Positions 50,924 through 61,699 of a DNA stretch of 64,000 nucleotides are shown piece after piece (the stretch's first letter is position 1; the number at the start of each line of letters is the position of its first letter). Made by a program: the position numbers and the translations under genes. Source of the stretch: Apostichopus japonicus. Taxonomy: Eukaryota; Echinodermata; Holothuroidea; Aspidochirotida; Stichopodidae. Location of the stretch: assembly GCF_037975245.1 (NCBI RefSeq), contig NC_092580.1, positions 8,468,501 through 8,532,500 on the forward strand, written 5' to 3'. The notes under the pieces were generated by a model, which was not told where the DNA came from, did not search any database, and saw only the letters and a list, made by a program, of their open reading frames with translations.

Positions 50924-51281
50924 CGGTTCGCTGTGAACCGAGGTTGGAACTTGGACGCGCTTCTGTCTGCAATTGGTACGATGCAGTGTCACAGAAATGC
51001 ATAGGCTAGGCTAGCCGATGTAGCTTTTGTTTGTACCAAATATGCGTAGGTACTGTCAAACTCTACGACACAGGTAGGCTATTACTAGAATAGGCAACTT
51101 AATTTCAGATTTAGCGGGGTTGTCGAAGGGATTCTGTTGATGGCGCTCGTTTCCAATTCCCTTTTTGTAGGCGTTCGTGAGATACGCTTGAATTGGTGAT
51201 ATCATTTAATAATTGCTGGTATCACCAAATAGTTATTGATATCATCAAATATTGAATAAAAAGTGAAACGGCTTGCCATAC

Positions 51282-52740
51282 ACCGACGGAACCAAGATAG
51301 GTTTTAGGAAAAACGTGATCTGGACGAAGTTTCTCGGTATAAGTTATTCAATAACTTGGATTACAAGCGGTTAAGTTTAATGCTGCACTGCAATAAACAG
51401 TCAAGCTTATTGGGAATTTCGACCCGTCCCCTGAGTTAAACAGGGAGCATCTATCGAGCAACTAAGTTTCCGATGTGAGAAATTTGTTGTCAAGATCTTA
51501 TCGGTGCAAAACGGCAGGTTTGAAATTTTCATATCACTGGAACGGTAACAGGAGATGTTCTTTTAACTTTTATCAGTTTAATGACTTACCAATTAACGGA
51601 GCTACTAGGGAAAATGTGCCCTCCTAGGCAAGTACCAAAACATCAGAAAAGAGTTCCAGATGGCCTTTACAAATGCTAAAAAATAATCTTCTGAAAGTTA
51701 ATGACAGCAGGGTAGTCTTAATAAATCCTGCTACAGCCTGTGATCGAAGTTAAAACAATGATGTTGTCTGTGAATTTGTCTATATTTGCCCCCCATACAT
51801 ATTGCACGTATTTTGACAACTAGGGATTTCAAGACCGCCCCATGTAACGAAGGCCCAGGCCATGGGTCCCAAAATATTGCTGCGTTATATATGATCGATG
51901 GTCCCTTGACGATAAACGCTGTAAATTTGATGACCGTAGCCAATTTCCTGTTGAAGTGGTGAAGGGTCAAAGTCGTGCTAGAAATGTTAACGTGCAAAGT
52001 CAACGGACATTTTTTTTCATAATTTGCATAATAATTTTAATGACTTTGTAAATGTATCTCAAAATAGGTGCCCCAACCTCAAATTGGACACGTAGTTGTA
52101 AGAGAAGAGATATGTCACGCTATACCTTGCATAATCAAGTACGGTGTACAATATATGCCATGTTTGCTGCTTCGTTCTGAATTCTTTGCTTTCTCAAAAT
52201 TACGATATGTCTACGTTATATTTTCATGTGTTGTTTAATTGAAAGAAATATAAATCTACGACAAAAAGTATTGTCTGAGTTTTTTTTATTTATTGTTTTT
52301 AGTTAGTTAATTAATTACGCGTTTTTTTTTAACAAAACAACCATATGTTTAGCTATGTTGTTGTTAGCCATTACAGTGTTCATTGCTATATTATTGAAGC
52401 CCAGTAACAACCGGACAACATGCGATGTGAACCTGACCTTCTCCCAACTTGACAATCTGCCAAAACCGAAGCCAAATAATTATGACAAAGCTTATGTTTG
52501 TTATACTTTTAAGTTAGTGATACTTTCATTAAAACAAAAGGAAGAAATCTTTCTTGAATTTTTAAATTTATTTTCTCTTTCAAACTTCATCTCATATATA
52601 GGTTTCCCTATTTTATTTCATTGAACATTTTTTTTATCACTATATACATAATAAAGAGATTTACATGAAACTTACTGACGCACCGGGCGCTGAAAATGTT
52701 TTTAACTACTAAATATTAATAAATTAATATAATAATATTC
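51282..52740. other. No gene recognised
   Basis: AT-rich, with short open frames only. Confidence 0.5.
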
Positions 52741-52748
52741 TTTCTCCT

Positions 52749-53422
52749 CTACCCTGCACTCCTCCATCTAGCGTAGCTGGCCTGTCTATCTTTAATATAA
52801 GAATCAATCTCTTGTATCAATTCATGGACATTTGGTCTTTGGTTCCAGTCTTCAGCTAAACATTTGAATCCAAGTTTTCTCAGAAATCTTATACAGGAGA
52901 CGTGTCCACGTTTGATAGCACTAGTCCCAGAGCGTATACGTCTGTGCACAGACTGTATGGCCTGGTTCCAAATACAACCTCTGGGGCAATCTGGGAGCAT
53001 TGCTTACGGATATTAACATGTTCGTTTCTTGGGAAGTGTTCGTATTTTGATAACCCTGTCCTGCTCACCGCTTTCCCAAAGTCAATAATTTTTATCTTTA
53101 CGTCCCCATCTTCCGCATGTGGACCTCTCAAGAACATGATGCTATCCGTTTTCAAATCACACTGAATCATTCCTGCGAAATGAATGTCCTTAATGGTGCG
53201 ACAAACTCGAATGGCTGCACTGAAAGAGCTCGGCCCATTCAGGCCCTTGGCATCGATGACGTCAGCTACCGTGGTAGATTTAAAGATGACCGAATCACCG
53301 ACGAACTCTTGAACGAGGACAGGTACATCGGTCTCGCTGCCAATTCTTGAAATACCGAAAAGTTTAGGAATGCAGTCTAGATGGCTCAGAGATGTCAGCA
53401 TTGAGGTTTCTTTCTGCAAATC
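52749..53422 (-). pseudogene. Kinase C-lobe exon with frame break near 52905
   Basis: Acceptor TTTGGCAG. One frame runs from DLQKETS to DVYALGLVL and stops within about eight codons. The neighbouring frame carries the final helix (CLAEDWNQRPNVHELIQEID) and stops at 52749. A GT-AG intron cannot fit between them. Confidence 0.7.
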
Positions 53423-53709
53423 CTGCCAAATGAAATCAACGATAAGTATTGATAGGATGAAGTATGTAATAATCCACAGTCGGGTCTTAACAACGATGGC
53501 GAGTTATAACGAAGTTGTGGAGTTGACAGATTGTACATATTGGAACTTAAGGAGAGAAAAAGGAATCATCTGTAAATATCTTTTAATATCAAAAGCGGCA
53601 TACCCATTTTAATCTCAAATTCCATCAAACAACGTAATATATACCGTAAATTACAAGATTCTATTTTGTTTTATTTCTGTGTTATTAATATAAACACATT
53701 GACGTATAC

Positions 53710-53932
53710 CTTGATAATACTCTTTTCATCTCGGTTTTTGTGATGAACTTTGACCGCACACAAGCGTCTTGAAGATAGCTGCCTCATCAACCTGACTTCA
53801 CCAAAGCTTCCACTTCCTAGAATCGTCGGCATCTGCATCGAGTTACAAATATCTTCAAAGTCACACTCTGCGATGACGTCACAAGACGAAGGGAGATTGT
53901 AGTCAGAGGCATTTAATGGCTTAGGAGATGGG
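53710..53932 (-). CDS. Kinase N-lobe exon
   Basis: 223 nt, acceptor CTACACAG, donor GTATAC, ends in phase 0. It starts with a Pro/Ser stretch (PSPKPLNASDYNLPSS), then the Gly-rich loop and the VAVK-type Lys. It joins in frame to DLQKETSML in the next exon. Confidence 0.75.
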
Positions 53933-54727
53933 CTGTGTAGAATGATTTTTTTTGATTGGTATCGTGAATTTCATGTTGTTACCATGGTGATACAGGTCAG
54001 TTCATCAGTAACCATAGCAACTGATAACATTTTCCGATCACAATCGTCATTTTATTGTGAACATGACACTGAGCCATGATGAGCTAAAGCAAGTTGCAAT
54101 GTGTACGTTTCATCAATTACAGTTATATAAGAACTATATACGAACTATACGGACTGTCGTAGTGGCATGACTTGTCATTAGCTCATGAATTTATCACTAT
54201 AGTTATATTATATTTATTACAGTGGTTCTCGTTCTCGTTATTTTTACTCTGAATCTCTGTTTTTAAGTTAGCATTATTAGTATTTTTATTTTATGGTGTA
54301 AACAAGGAAGAATCATATAGATTCCTACCTGTGCTAAGCAAGTTACTGGGTATTCCACATTCCAGCAATATAATTCTGAAATGAATTCTGAAAGAAACGG
54401 ATGAAAGAAAAATACGTTTATGGCGTGCGATAATACACTGCTGAGCAGTAACGTTATAACTAGGTTACTAAGTTAGTTTAATTATTTTGACTCATTCTAT
54501 TCCAAATGTAGTCATGTTATAAAAGGCATAGATTTTTATCAAGTTGCACCAAATTATATCATTGTGTGTAGGATTATCTGACAGAAAAAGTGTCATGAAT
54601 ATGCATATGACATACATATCATACATATATGAGATACATATCATGACGCGTTCTCGCTTACATGTATAAACATAACGGTTTTGATTCAATCATTCAGTAA
54701 CCATGTGATGTCTTATACAGTACTCAC

Positions 54728-55917
54728 ATATAGTGGTTGTTGCTGGACGGCTCCATTTATGTTCTGCGCATTACCAGACAGGGAATTCTTGGCGATAACT
54801 GCTGTTTGAACGTTCTGCAAGAATGGATTCTTCCAAGGATATTGAGGTACAATCTTTAACGCATTTGATGAGGTGGACAGATTCGGCGCGTTGTTTTGTG
54901 GTGGAGTAATCGGTGATTCTCCGAGCGTTCCCCAAGCTGGTGAAGTCAATTTAGGTGTCTTGAATTTAAATCCACCGATAGGATTTACTCCTGCTGCGGT
55001 AGGTATCAAGGACGAGTTGACATTTTGTCTAAGTGGCTGACCAACGGTCGCACCATTTGATGCACCTTGGTGAAAAACGTTAGATCCCATCCAATTTACT
55101 GCAAGATTCCAAGCAGGTAATGACAGGCTGCGCATGAAATGGTATACTTTGTGTATCAGTGTTGCCAAAGATACCTGGTGTTTTCACGGGGTGATTTGAG
55201 AACCAGTGTGCTGGCAGTTTGCATCCATTATCAGGAAGATGAGCATACACCCGACGGTTGGCAGACATAGATTGTATGAGGTTGACATGATTCTCTGGCG
55301 ACTTAACCACTTTGGAAACTGGATGTGAAATGGAGAGCTGACCGAAAATGCTGTTTGATGATGAGCATTGAGCAGGTGTGTGAGTACCAAATAGTTGATG
55401 TTTCACACTCATTTGTACAGGTGTGCACATTAGTGGGATAACGTGATGGTTGATACATGATGAGGCACCATCCTTGATAGACTTGATAGTAGGTGTGGTA
55501 AAGGTCACGGTGTTATGTGTCCCGAATTTGATGGCGTTGGCTACAGACAACATAAGGGGCGACGGCCCTGCTGCTTTCTCGAGGGCGGAAACCTCCCACG
55601 AAGAGTCTGCTGTGGTAACAAGAGGGCGGTAGTGTATCAGCTGGTGTGGCGCTGAATAACACCTTCGTTTGTTCTCGGGCCTTGTCATACCCGTGATGAT
55701 GAGAGATTCGCAGTTTGTCCCGAATGTGACGAACAATCTTGCAAAGCAGATCGTTGCCGGTTCTGATTGGCATCTCGTTCGAGTTAAGCGATTGATGGAG
55801 GAACTTAGTATCTGGCAACTTAGTCCATCATGTATTTGAGCTGGTGCGGATGGTGCACGTTCATGACTATTCATAATAACCATTGGTGTCACTAAAGACT
55901 GGACCACTCGAACATCT
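54728..55917 (-). CDS. Ser/Thr/Pro-rich N-terminal coding region of the kinase gene
   Basis: Two long frames, about 280 and 120 codons, overlap at 55080-55170. A 76-bp GT-AG intron at 55174-55099, phase 1, would join them. The 5' acceptor CTTTCAG at 55918 expects phase 2, which the 57446-57388 exon supplies. The donor is TAT|GTGAGT at 54728. The content is low-complexity (TFTTPT, SPITPPQNN, STSSN) with no recognised domain. Confidence 0.55.
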
Positions 55918-56133
55918 CTGAAAGAAATGAAATGTCCCATGTTGCTATGGCTACTTCTGATATTACCGGTAGCAGTTGACGAATGGAAGCACACTCCACT
56001 TCAAAGGCGAAGGGTAGGCATGTCACCTGATAATTGACGTGAGGGCGTATATGATCTCGGTGCAGATACCATGACCTGATGTTGAAAGGAGTATATGGGG
56101 TAGTAATATGGGGTATGTTGGTGATGTAACTCA

Positions 56134-56942
56134 CTAGGCGATGTTTGTTTGCCGACGAGACCTGAATGCAACGTGACAGACGTGAAAGGGGGAGTGATAT
56201 TGATGTCGTTATCAGCTCCTGATGATGGAATGATTTAACAAAACGACGGTCATTACTGACGTCACTGGGCGATGTTGGTATGACGACGAGGACTGAATGG
56301 TAGTCCCTTTAAAGGAGGTGGATGTTAAATTTTTGGTGGCTACATCTTCTTGACAACCAAGAAATAAATATCCTGCTTTGATGAACGTAGAGGATGATGG
56401 AATACCGCATTCAACATGGCGGTCAATCGACAACTCACGGGTATGGTGGTTCTGAATTTGTGTAGCCTTTTCTGAGTTGTTGGCTGCTGGCAGTATTTCC
56501 TGGTGATCAGAGGGGTCTCAGTTGTTGGCTGATGGCAGTATCTCCTGGTGATCAGAGGGATTGCGATGGTGTTTATACCCGGGGTGGTTTGGGTTAGGTG
56601 CCGTTTAGATTCATCCCTTGTGCTGGTAGTAAAGGACGATGGCTCTCTTGAGAAGATAGTATCAATCAGTGGTGAAGACTTAGTGGAAGGCTCGGCACGG
56701 GTGCCTTCATCTTCTCCAGGAAAGCTTAAAACTCGCGAGACAGGTTTTTTGCATCTCGCTTGATACAGTCACGTGACCGTCTTCTTGTATCGGGCCATAG
56801 TATGGAAGACGACGAGGAATAGGGTGGATATGAGCAGGAATATATTCTCCGGCTAGACCATCGTCATCAGCGTATGTGCGGCCACGACAAGGCAAGGTAC
56901 AAAATACCTTCTTCCAAACGTCTGAAACGAAACGAAACAAAT
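56134..56942 (-). other. Coding-like open stretches in three frames, unresolved
   Basis: An exon-like piece begins after TTTCGTTTCAG at about 56923 (VWKKVFCTLPCRGRTYADDD, then PIPRRLPYYGPIQEDG). It is followed in another frame by FPGEDEGTRAEPSTKSSPLI, then in a third by VECGIPSSSTFIKAG. None joins in phase with its neighbours. They may be frameshifted or alternatively spliced exons of the kinase gene. Confidence 0.4.
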
Positions 56943-56995
56943 ACATTGACAAATTAATAGTTTAAACATTGTATAATATGTCGATATATCATACT

Positions 56996-56996
<1 letters not shown>

Positions 56997-57039
<43 letters not shown>
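56997..57039. repeat. AT dinucleotide microsatellite
   Basis: About 21 TA units. Confidence 0.97.
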
Positions 57040-57041
<2 letters not shown>

Positions 57042-57387
57042 TTCTACCTAATTAATCGATTCATCTACTCAACAATTGAACTTGTAATGCGTATTAAAAT
57101 GAGTGTCTGCTGTAATAAAGATAAAGTTAAACAGATTGATCAGCATGAATAGCTGTGATTTGATTCCTCTAATAGTGTCACGTGATAATGACATATGTCT
57201 TCTATGACGGAAGGTATGGCAGTTTGAAAGTTATAGAAAGTGAAAAACTTTGATGGAACCAGCCACTATCTTTGCAAACATAAAAAACAAATATGTGTTT
57301 CTTCCCTTACCTGACCTTCTCTCCCTCCCCCAGTCCCTTTTTTAACACTCTTGAAGGATAACAACATTATACACGTTAAATTCTTAC

Positions 57388-57446
57388 CTCTCAAGACGTG
57401 GTCGGGACGAGACAGATGTTCGTCTGAAAGGACTTCCGAATGGCAT
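57388..57446 (-). CDS. Candidate first coding exon of the kinase gene
   Basis: ATG at 57446, 59 nt, MPFGSPFRRTSVSSRPRLE, donor AG|GTAAGA, ending in phase 2 to match 55917. It is short, so support is moderate. Confidence 0.45.
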
Positions 57447-57459
57447 TGTGGTAACCGAG

Positions 57460-60085
57460 CTGTAAGAGATTCCAGAAAGAATTTATTTTTTATTAAAAAG
57501 TTAATACACGATGGTAAAGGTACGTTGTATGTTTTTAATACTCCTCTGCGGGGATTACACTTATCCGTATAGATGTATATGATTTTTACTTGAGGGGTGG
57601 GGGAGGGGGGCAGTGGTCGTGTAATGGAAGCTTTTGTTACAAATTATAATATTAGAATCACCCACAAAGGTAGACATAATACCATCACGATCACATGGTC
57701 ACATTCCAATGTTAGGGGAATGAACTGGGTGTATAAATGAGGGCAGTGTTCATCTTATTGTTTGATGCTCTTGCTCTATCTTTCCTTCACAAGTTTCATG
57801 TACATTTAACCTAAGACACACAGCTGTAAATAACTATACGGTTTCATACGAGGGCATCTAGGATGCATAAATGTTTCCCTTTATAAATGTCAATAATCTT
57901 ATATTTCATTCAGTTCAAGGTGTGCGTGTGTCTCTATTTACATGGATATTTAATATTTGTTGTACCTAGCTATAGGGGAGGTTTGGATAAGATATAGAGA
58001 ATGACTTCACCTGGACGTAAGTTTAACTTTAAGGTACAGTAGACATATAAATAATAGCCCCTCTAAATGTGTAGCCTAGTAGTATTAGGTTATACAACGT
58101 GAACAATCTTACTCAACCACCATGCCTCAGCACGCTTTCACTTTTACCGCAAGGAAATTCCCCTAATAGTTGGACTGGAAATATCACCAAATAGAAAATA
58201 TACGTAATAGCTTGCCGCCCTCTCTCCCATGAAGTGTTTGCCGATGTAGTTGGAACGCCATCTCAGCGGTGCCCGATGCTAGCCTAAGCTACTTAGTCTT
58301 CTGAATCATCCGCGTAGAGAAAAGATTCGTAGATTCTTTTCCCGATGTTACAAATTTTCAGATATATCTCCATTTAGTAAAACCATTCAACACAAAGGCA
58401 AATAATGACAGACTTACCGGAAGTGCAGTTGTAAGATATCCAGAAACTGGTAAAATAATCGCTGTACTATTCGCTTTAAGCAAGTACGGTGTGTTCGTGA
58501 TGCAGAAGCAAGTCGAACTTAACCATATATCAATATAGTTGCTACGTTGATAATTCTTGTTTAGGTTTATTCTATGTTGCGTCATAAAAACAAAAGATTT
58601 TTTTTTTACGACGCAACGCGATTTTTGTTACGACGCAACGCGCGCGCATTCGGAATCCGCGTAGTACTTGCGCGGTTGCTGATTAAACAAAAAGAATCGC
58701 AAAGAAATAAATACGCAGAATATGACGTCCGAATGCGCGGATACGTACAAAGTGGCTTTATCATTAAGTTTATACGAACGATTGGAAGAAATCATGCCAT
58801 CAAAATGTGCGCGCGTGCAAATGGCTTCATCATTTTGTGTGTACATACATCTAGCCATATAGGCCGTCTTCCATGGCTTGCTTTTCGCTTCCTTTGCTCA
58901 ACTTTTTAGGGGAATGGTGTTACTGTAGCTTAAAATGCGGAGAATAATCACGAGATTCATAATTTGCTATGCCAACAACAGGATTGTTGCACATTACTCT
59001 AAAAATGCAGTAAAACTGTAGTATTTTAATTGATTATGGGACATGCCTGATTTTAGGCAACTGACCAATCATAGGGCTGCTTCTCGTGACCTTTTGACCC
59101 GGCCCGAACTTATTTTGTTTACATCTACTGTGGCGAGCCTAAATCACGCACTGTCTGCATATAGAGCCTGTAGCCCATCCATTGCTCCAATCTATCGGAG
59201 ATGGCAGTCCAAATGATCAGAAAACGTTTTGACAAAGGTAAGAATAGAATAACTGTAGACGCCAAAAAAAAATCGTAAAATATATGTGTACACTTGTATG
59301 ATATTGTAGGCAAATGAGGTCGAAATTTCTGTTGATTAAGTACGTAGGCCGACGCTGCAAAGTTGTAACGCATAACGCCGGTTGGGATTGCGATATTGCA
59401 TTAGCCTACATTATATATCTGCCTGACCAAAGTCTTCGTTGACGTTAGACTTAGCAAACAATATAGGCTATGCATATGCTTGGCCTAGTTTATGATATCC
59501 TTATAGTACGGACGATTGAACGTTGGTACATCCAATGTTGTTTATTCCTAGATTTCTAATCGAGGAATTGCTGCAATGAACAGGGTTGACTTTCGTATCA
59601 ATTTGTATTGGCGTAGGCCTACGCCTAATGTTAGTTGTTGCTCCTATTAAGTTTTAGCATAAAAAATAATCAGAACCATCCTTGGCATGGGCCTACTTAA
59701 CTGATGGTGACGTTAGATCGTAGATGGTATACTTGCTCAGACTAACCCTAATGATTAGCCTACTGGCATAGATGCTAGACTTATCCTTTTGCCAAATTTG
59801 TTTGATTTATAATTGTAATTACTGTAACTGTACATTAGATGCAATAGGGCTAGGCGCTGCACAAGTCAATAAGAGACAAAGAAGTTTTGATAAAACAACC
59901 AAGGCTTTGCAAAGTACCATAACAGTAGGATCTGTTCAAGTAGATTGCACTTGGCCTACCCTCTATCCCATGGACCAGGAAAGCAGCCACTGTGCCTCAC
60001 ACTCCACATCGACTAGCTATGGTTATGAATGCTTGAACTAGTAACGTTCCAGCTTTTTGTTTTATTTTGCTATTTTCTCTAACAG
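57460..60085. other. No supported gene; possible 5' region
   Basis: At 58605-58645 TTACGACGCAACGCG occurs twice beside a CG-rich stretch. At about 59199 ATGGCAGTCCAAATG leads to a GTAAGA donor, a possible first exon for the + strand gene at 60 kb, with weak support. Confidence 0.35.
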
Positions 60086-60360
60086 TTCCATGATGACTTC
60101 TCACAAATGTGCATTCCATTGTGCTGGAAAGATTGGGCCATTAATGAGGTTCACCCCAATCAGTTGGTCTAAAGTTATTGCCAGTGCTGAGGAATGGTGC
60201 AAATTATCTGACCCACAGTGTGATGTTGCTCACAAAGTTCTATCCACCTGCAAAGAACAGCCTGACAGCTTTGAGGACATCTTCTAACATCGTGATTGCT
60301 ATGCGGCTTTTACCAACAAAACAGATATTATCAGAGCCAAGAAATGACAGATGAAATAAC
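60086..60360 (+). pseudogene. Decayed exon of a Cys/His-containing repetitive protein family
   Basis: After acceptor CTCTAACAG the frame reads MMTSHKCAFHCAGKIGPLMR, ISWSKVIASAEEWCKL and DSFEDIF, then stop TAA, HRDCYAAFTNKTDIIRAKK, then stop TGA. The YHR-x-CY-x2-FT-K ... AKK pattern is common in expanded invertebrate gene families of unknown role. Both stops sit at codons (Tyr, Arg) one base from sense. Related coding continues at 61524. Confidence 0.55.
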
Positions 60361-61523
60361 CTCAACATAAAGCAGTTGAAGGTAAGAAGTTTGTCAAAAT
60401 GCATTTTGTTATGAGTTAAAGGTATGCTGTATTGATCCCAAATATGCCTCATTTTCAAATATGGTAACTTTTGGTCAAAATTCTTTAACTTTTTTTATTA
60501 CCACCCTGGAGGAAATTTACCTCACCAGGACATTCAGTCATCTTGTATGCTCATGTAGTATGTCTAAGAACAAATTGGAAAGTAAAGACCCACAGGGAAC
60601 GATTTTTTGAAAACTTGTTGTTCTAAATTATAGCATGCTATAATTTGGGGCTAATACAGACTACCTTTAAACAGTAATGAAATACAGAAACATGTCAATG
60701 AACACAAACAAATTGATTTAATGATGTGATGTAACACTTCTTGGATCAATTCACTTGTTGGAACTTTAAAAGCTCATTTCCCTTGCATACAATGTAATTG
60801 AACTGCTTGAATTTACATTGGTATGTGAATATGTGGTCAATAAGTACTGCAGATTTCTAGAAGATTTAATGTGAGCAAAAAGGGCCTTTTATTGTTTTAT
60901 TCCCAAATGTTCTTTTTATGCCTGATCCTGGTATTTAGATATCCTGTCTTGAAGGTTGTTGCCTCTAAGGCATGATTTTGTTAAATTTTGTTTATCTGAT
61001 TACACATGAAATTGGGAATTGAAGAATTGTTAGAAAACCTGCAGTGCAATATGAATTTTGAAAACATTAGGTGAAATGAAGGAAGATAAGACCATTAGAC
61101 ATCTTGTTATCATTTATGAATTTTAAAATGAGGTTAGTTTGTTATGACTATCAACAAAAAAGGATGTTCAATCATCATTTTATCTTTAAACTGTTAGCAG
61201 AAAGGAATAATTTGAAATTGATAAAGATCAGTTGTATGTTTTCTAAATTGAGTGAGGCTTCACTGTGCTATGTGTCATGCTGCCATTTCTAAGACAAAAA
61301 TAATTTTCTGTGCAACGAATAGTCAGTGTCTGTTGGGCCCACATAAAATGTGAGAAAAGCTGTCACTCACAGACATCTCTGAAAAGGAATTGTTCCAACT
61401 CAACATAGGAATGTCATACACAAAAAACATATCAACCCAACAAAGCAACTGTAAGTCACTTTCAGATATAGGAGGTATCCTGAGGGATTTTAATTGCTTT
61501 ACATTTTCTTAATTTGATTTCAG

Positions 61524-61678
61524 ATCTAGATACCTCTATGGAAGAAGATCAACACACAGAAACTGATGAACCTCTGGAAAAACAACTCCTATCATCAACG
61601 TTGGCTTCTTCCTCATCAAGGTCACAGAATGTGCTATCAGAGGAGTGTATAATCTATAATATGAAGGAAGGCCTTTAG
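61524..61678 (+). pseudogene. Second exon of the same decayed gene
   Basis: After acceptor GATTTCAG the frame reads LDTSMEEDQHTETDEP, a Ser-rich linker, then SQNVLSEECIIYN and stop. VLxEECIIC is the usual form in this family, so the second Cys has become Tyr. This fits decay after loss of function. Confidence 0.5.
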
Positions 61679-61699
61679 CAAATCTAACTAACCAGCAAT

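Larger units (their letters stand above)
50143..51278. mobile_element. Tc1/mariner-like element, 1136 bp, TA-flanked
   Basis: The inverted ends start TGGCAAGCCGTTT and run about 42 bp with four differences, reaching ATATTTGATGATATCA. TA lies directly outside each end (50141-50142, 51279-51280). Inside the left end is a GATATC-rich array (50170-50560), and three more copies lie at the right end. The core (50580-50925) is unlike the rest of the window. No transposase motif was found, so it is probably non-autonomous. Confidence 0.82.
52749..57446 (-). pseudogene. Protein-kinase gene, probably decayed (multi-exon)
   Basis: Supported - strand pieces are 57446-57388 (start, MPFGSPFRRTS), 55917-54728 (Ser/Thr/Pro-rich), 53932-53710 (N-lobe) and 53422-52749 (rest of kinase). 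The N-lobe has GSGSFGEV and the ATP-binding Lys in CAVKVH. QKETSML supplies the helix-C Glu. The catalytic loop reads IQCDLKTDS instead of HRDLKxxN: the Asp remains, the His, Arg and Asn do not. IIDFGKA and APEVV are present. After DVYALGLVL the frame breaks. FLRKLGFKCLAEDWNQRPN, a normal C-lobe end, continues in another frame, with too little sequence between to hold helices F-G. The family is not identified. It is either a pseudogene, or a pseudokinase with an assembly error. Confidence 0.65.

Noticed and set aside
58574-58909. 111-codon + strand open frame starting MLRHKNKRFFFYD
   Set aside because: It overlaps a CG-rich repeat (TTACGACGCAACGCG twice) and has no domain, splice or family support.
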